Shown: in pieces, positions 61,138 through 64,000 of the stretch
How positions within the stretch are numbered: the stretch's first letter is position 1
How the letters are laid out: each line of letters begins with the position of its first letter
NCBI RefSeq assembly: GCF_005938675.2
Contig: NZ_VCCH02000002.1
Span: 62,001-126,000 of the forward strand
DNA length: 64,000 bases
Reading direction: 5' to 3'
Source of the DNA: Mycobacterium sp. KBS0706
GTDB lineage: Bacteria > Pseudomonadota > Alphaproteobacteria > DSM-16000 > Inquilinaceae
Position numbers and translations under genes: made by a program
Notes under the pieces: model-generated
Databases searched by the model: none
Told to the model about the DNA's origin: nothing
The model's input: the letters and a program-made list of their open reading frames with translations, nothing else

Positions 61138-62046
61138 ATGAATAGGGGCATCGAGCTGCGGCATCTGAGCTATTTCGCCTGCCTGGCGGAGGAGCTGCAT
61201 TTCGGCCGCGCCGCCGACCGACTCGGCATGGCCCAGGCGCCGCTCAGCCAGCAGATCCGCCAGCTGGAGGAGCGGCTGGGCGTCCGCCTGTTCGACCGCA
61301 CCACCCGGCGGGTCAAGCTGACCGCGGCGGGCGAGATCCTGCTGCGCCACGCGCGCGACGTGCTCAGCGGCCTGGACCGCGCCATCTCCCACACCAGGGC
61401 GATCTCGGGCGAGCATGTCGGCCATCTCGTCGTCGGCGGCGTGCAAATGGCGCTGTCGCAGTTCCTGCCCGCCATCATCCGCGTGTTCCGCCAGGACTAC
61501 CCCGCGGTCACGGTCGACGTCGTGCCCTTCACCACGGCCGAGCAGCTGAAGACGCTGGAGGCCGGCGGCATCAACGTCGCCTTCATCCGGCCCACCGCCG
61601 CGGCCGGCTTCATGCAGATGGAGCGGTTGTCGAGCGAGGGCTTCGTCGCGGTGCTGCCGAAGACGCATCCGCTGGCCGCCAAGCCCGACCTGTCGCTGCG
61701 CGACTTCTCCGGCCAGCCCTTCATCGGCTATGCGCCGATCCTCGGCGCCAGCTACAGCAACCTGGTGCTGGACGCGTTCCGCCAGGCCGGGGTGCGGCCG
61801 ATGGTGGTGCAGGACGCCTCGCACACCTTGTCGATCGTCACCCTGGCCGCCGCCGGGGTCGGCCTCGGCATCGTGCCGTCCTGGGTGTCGCACATGCCGC
61901 TGCCGGAGCTGGCCTACCGGCCGCTCGACGACCTGCCGCAGGCGGTCGAGCTGGCCATCGCCTGGCCGGCCGGCGAGACCTCGCCGGCCGTGCTCGACTT
62001 CGTCCGCATCTCCCGCCTCATCGCGGCCCAGCGCCGGGCGCACTGA
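61138..62046 (+). CDS. LysR-family regulator (CatR/BenM-like)
   Basis: A 302-residue LysR-type regulator. The HTH is EELHFGRAADRLGMAQAPLS followed by QQIRQLEERLG, the variant typical of the CatR/BenM/CbbR branch. The effector domain follows (VVGGVQMALSQFLPAIIRVF). It is divergent from the third family 5 importer operon. GGAG is only 2 bases before the ATG, so expression may be weak. Confidence 0.86.
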   Translation: MNRGIELRHLSYFACLAEELHFGRAADRLGMAQAPLSQQIRQLEERLGVRLFDRTTRRVKLTAAGEILLRHARDVLSGLDRAISHTRAISGEHVGHLVVGGVQMALSQFLPAIIRVFRQDYPAVTVDVVPFTTAEQLKTLEAGGINVAFIRPTAAAGFMQMERLSSEGFVAVLPKTHPLAAKPDLSLRDFSGQPFIGYAPILGASYSNLVLDAFRQAGVRPMVVQDASHTLSIVTLAAAGVGLGIVPSWVSHMPLPELAYRPLDDLPQAVELAIAWPAGETSPAVLDFVRISRLIAAQRRAH

Positions 62047-62058
62047 AGTGAGTTCTGA

Positions 62059-62082
62059 TCAGGTGTTCCGGCGAGAACCTGA
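62059..62082. terminator. Imperfect hairpin between convergent lysR and SDR genes
   Basis: TCAGGT and ACCTGA pair, with three more base pairs inside after a mismatch, around CGGC. It lies 12 bases after the LysR stop and 42 bases from the SDR stop. Weak as a factor-independent terminator. Confidence 0.3.
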
Positions 62083-62123
62083 CCCCGGATAGCGAGCTCT
62101 TCGAGCCTCGGCACTCGGATTGG

Positions 62124-62939
62124 TCAGGCCGGCAGCCGCATCTGCTTGCGCAGGCTCTTGTCGAATGCCTCCGCTGGCACGAACCGTCGCAACAGGCTGA
62201 CTTGCCGCGCCCTCTTTCCGGCGGTGTAGCGCCGCCGCGGGCGGGCGTCGGTCACGGCCCTGAGCACTACGTCGGCCACCACCTGCGGGTCGTCGCCCGC
62301 GCTCACCATGTCCCTCATCACCCCGACGGCATCGCTCCGAGCCCGGTCATACTCCGCCAGCGCGGCATCCGGCTCGAGGGAGTTCTGCTCGAAGCCGCTG
62401 CGCGTGTTGCCCGGTTCGATCAGCGAGACGCGGATGCCGAAGGCGCGGACTTCGTGGTCGAGCGATTCCGAGTAGCCTTCGAGCGCGTGCTTGGTCGCCG
62501 AGTAGTGGGTCGAGTACGGCGCGGGGATCAGCCCCAGGATCGAGCCGATATTGATGATGCGCCCCTGGCCGCGCCGCCGCATCGACGGCAGCACCGCGTT
62601 GGTCATGCGCAGGATGCCGAACAGGTTGACGTCGAACAGGGCCTGCACCTGGGCGATGGAGGATTCCTCGGCACCGCCGATCAGGCCGATGCCGGCGTTG
62701 TTGACCAGGACGTCGATCCGGCCGGTCTGCGAGAGCACGTCCGCGACCAAGGCCTCGACCGACTCGTCGTCGGTCACGTCGCAGGTCAGCATGGAAACCT
62801 GGGCCGGGCCGTTGGCGGTCGCTCGCCGACTTGTGCCGAAGACGGTGAAGCCCGCCCGTGCCAGCGCCTCGGCGATGACGCGGCCGATGCCCGAGGAGGC
62901 TCCGGTCACGATCGCGGTCTTCCCTGAATGTACGTTCAT
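62124..62939 (-). CDS. SDR-family oxidoreductase
   Basis: A 271-residue classical short-chain dehydrogenase: TGASSGIG near residue 12, NNAGIG near 82, Ser in INIGSILGLIP, and Y155-x-x-x-K type STHYSATKHALEGYSESL. RRATANGPAQVSMLTCDVTD suggests NADP preference because of the Arg pair after the second strand. The C-terminal RYTAGKRARQVSLLRRFVP is typical of a group often annotated as oxidoreductase or retinol dehydrogenase-like. It is divergent from marR, 112 bases away, and may be in its regulon. Confidence 0.82.
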   Translation of the reverse strand: MNVHSGKTAIVTGASSGIGRVIAEALARAGFTVFGTSRRATANGPAQVSMLTCDVTDDESVEALVADVLSQTGRIDVLVNNAGIGLIGGAEESSIAQVQALFDVNLFGILRMTNAVLPSMRRRGQGRIINIGSILGLIPAPYSTHYSATKHALEGYSESLDHEVRAFGIRVSLIEPGNTRSGFEQNSLEPDAALAEYDRARSDAVGVMRDMVSAGDDPQVVADVVLRAVTDARPRRRYTAGKRARQVSLLRRFVPAEAFDKSLRKQMRLPA

Positions 62940-63016
62940 CGATCCTCCAAATCCACGAGGCCAAGCCTCTGCCGGCCAATTGAATTTCGACCATCATATA
63001 ATCAAAGCTGCGCCTC

Positions 63017-63045
63017 TTGACGATAGGTTCATATGCACCTATTTT
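63017..63045 (+). promoter_or_regulatory. marR promoter with MarR operator; likely leaderless transcript
   Basis: TTGACG (63017-63022) and TATTTT (63040-63045) are separated by exactly 17 bases. The spacer and the first bases of the -10 box hold ATAGGTTCATATGCACCTAT (63023-63042), a palindrome with one mismatched pair. Transcription should begin near 63052, which is the ATG itself, and no ribosome site precedes it. A related box lies at 63545-63564. Confidence 0.6.
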
Positions 63046-63051
63046 AGCGGC

Positions 63052-63513
63052 ATGTCACCTCCACAAGCCCTCGACGACGCAACCGCCGACCTCATCGCCC
63101 GTACCTGCCTGTGCCAACGCATCCAGCGGGCAGGGCGGATCGTCGGCCGCCGTTTCGACGAAGCGTTCCGGTCGCTTGGGATCAACAACTGGCAGTTCTC
63201 CATCCTCGTCGCGCTCCGGCAGCTTCGGTCGCCGATGATCGGGGAGGTGGCCGAGGTGCTCGGGATGGACCGCACGACCCTGACCAAGAACCTGAAGCCG
63301 CTGGCACGGCGCGGGCTGCTGCGCGTGGCCGCCGACGAGCACGACGCGCGGGCGCGGCGCATCACCCTGACCGCAGCCGGCGAGGAGATCCTCGCCAACG
63401 CCGGAGAGGGCTGGCAACGGGCCCAGCGGGCGGTCACGCGCGACTTTCCTCCGGAAGAGCTGGCGCGGCTGACGTCCTCGCTGGAGCGTTTCGGGTCTGT
63501 AGGCCGGGGCTGA
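63052..63513 (+). CDS. MarR-family regulator
   Basis: A 153-residue winged-helix repressor: LGINNWQFSILVALRQLRSP, then IGEVAEVLGMDRTTLTKNLK as the recognition region, then the wing DEHDARARRITLTAAGEEIL. It probably senses a small aromatic or phenolic ligand. Between two copies of a 20-base box (63023-63042 and 63545-63564) it is placed to repress itself and the efflux gene downstream. In-frame sequence far upstream is antisense to the SDR and is rejected. Confidence 0.86.
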   Translation: MSPPQALDDATADLIARTCLCQRIQRAGRIVGRRFDEAFRSLGINNWQFSILVALRQLRSPMIGEVAEVLGMDRTTLTKNLKPLARRGLLRVAADEHDARARRITLTAAGEEILANAGEGWQRAQRAVTRDFPPEELARLTSSLERFGSVGRG

Positions 63514-63544
63514 AAGATGGCCACGAGATCCACAGCTTCGGCAA

Positions 63545-63564
63545 ATACGTGCATATACACCGAT
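63545..63564. promoter_or_regulatory. MarR-type operator before efflux gene
   Basis: ATACGTGCATATACACCGAT matches the box at 63023-63042 at 16 of 20 positions, including the CATAT core. It lies 33 bases before the efflux adaptor start, where a repressor would block transcription. Confidence 0.55.
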
Positions 63565-63596
63565 TCCCGCCTGCCCCAGTCGTCGGAACCCCGCTC

Positions 63597-64000
63597 ATGA
63601 CCAAGACGCGTCTCCTGCTCTTCGTGGCTCTGCCGCTGCTGGCGATCGGCGCGGCGGGCGTCGTCGTGGTCTCGGGAGCGGCCGAGGAGCGGGGGAGGGT
63701 GCAGGACGATCCGCGCAGCGCTCCGCCGGTGATCGCGATCGCCGAAGCCAGGACGCTCGGGCATGTCGAGCGCGCCTTCACCGGCTCGATCTCGGCGCGG
63801 GTGCAGAGCAATCTCGGCTTCCGTGTGCCCGGCAAGATCATCGAGCGCCTGGTCGATGTCGGTGAGCGCGTCGCCGCCGGCCAGCCGCTGATGCGCATCG
63901 ACGAGACCGATCTGAACCTCGCTTTGACGGCCAGGCAGAACGCGGTGGCGGCCGCCCGCGCCGTCGCGGTGCAGGCCCGCGCGGACGACAGGCGATATGC
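63597..64000 (+). CDS. RND efflux periplasmic adaptor, N-terminal part (cut by right edge)
   Basis: The first 134 codons of a membrane-fusion protein. A signal/anchor (TRLLLFVALPLLAIGAAGVV, about residues 3-26) is followed by an acidic linker, then ERAFTGSISARVQSNLGFRV and VGERVAAGQPLMRIDETDLN, the lipoyl half-motif of MdtA/AcrA-type adaptors, and the start of a coiled coil (LTARQNAVAAARAVAVQARA). The reading frame is open to the edge. A MarR operator lies 33 bases upstream. The RND pump should follow to the right. Confidence 0.85.
   Translation, partial: MTKTRLLLFVALPLLAIGAAGVVVVSGAAEERGRVQDDPRSAPPVIAIAEARTLGHVERAFTGSISARVQSNLGFRVPGKIIERLVDVGERVAAGQPLMRIDETDLNLALTARQNAVAAARAVAVQARADDRRY

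Noticed and set aside
1..64000. tRNA, rRNA, CRISPR arrays, insertion sequences, integrases, origins
   Set aside because: No cloverleaf or ribosomal sequence, no regularly spaced repeats, no transposase or integrase motifs, and no DnaA-box cluster were seen when reading both strands.

Overview
The window is GC-rich, tightly packed bacterial DNA of alphaproteobacterial type. The case for that rests on operons joined by 4-base ATGA overlaps, many ABC importers with regulators next door, two EcfG-like stress promoters, a bacterial AP2-domain protein and a DUF2171 protein. A Rhodospirillales relative such as Inquilinus or Azospirillum would fit, but the genus is a guess. I see no tRNA, rRNA, CRISPR array, insertion sequence or prophage. 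The window opens inside a metallo-beta-lactamase-fold gene and closes inside an efflux adaptor gene.

Layout. 0-3.4 kb: FAD aromatic-ring monooxygenase, DUF2783 protein and an MHS-type permease, behind a perfect 22-base palindrome. 3.7-10.4 kb: peptide-type (family 5) ABC importer with a fused double ATPase, a 2-hydroxyacid dehydrogenase and a class II aldolase-fold protein. 10.4-14.6 kb: a GntR/FCD regulator, then a divergent trio of HDAC-fold deacetylase, APH-fold kinase and PLP enzyme that looks like a phospho-lyase. 14.6-23.4 kb: a LysR regulator and a polyamine-type ABC importer with a HAD hydrolase, a DAO-type oxidase and a GMC oxidoreductase. 23.4-34.2 kb: a LacI regulator and a second family 5 importer followed by a KduI/IolB isomerase, an SDR and a GH39 glycosidase. 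34.2-43.4 kb: small and miscellaneous genes, an EmrAB-like efflux pair, Mug glycosylase, a decayed SnoaL-like pseudogene and a small stress-type cluster. 43.5-52.6 kb: a ribose-type ABC importer, an amidohydrolase, a fold-III PLP enzyme, an AstE/AspA-like deacylase and a LacI regulator. 52.6-55.2 kb: an unknown protein, a two-repeat AP2 protein and a Sel1/peptidoglycan-binding lipoprotein. 55.2-62.0 kb: a third family 5 importer with an atypical creatininase and a LysR regulator. 62.1-64 kb: an SDR, a MarR regulator and the start of an RND efflux adaptor.

How the parts work together. Most of the window is scavenging and catabolic machinery: five complete ABC importers, each next to its own enzymes and regulator. 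Repeated palindromes let several regulators be tied to targets from sequence alone. TATGATGCATCA occurs before the first importer and before gntR. A 24-base element with core GACAACGTTGTC occurs twice in the 43-52 kb region. CGTTAACGTTAACG lies between lacI and the GH39 operon. A 20-base box around CATAT lies before marR and before the efflux gene. The most promising possibly undescribed systems are the deacetylase-kinase-phospho-lyase cassette (11.2-14.6 kb) and the sugar-type importer coupled to amino-acid-type enzymes (43.5-52.6 kb). All functions are read from protein motifs and gene order; no search was run.
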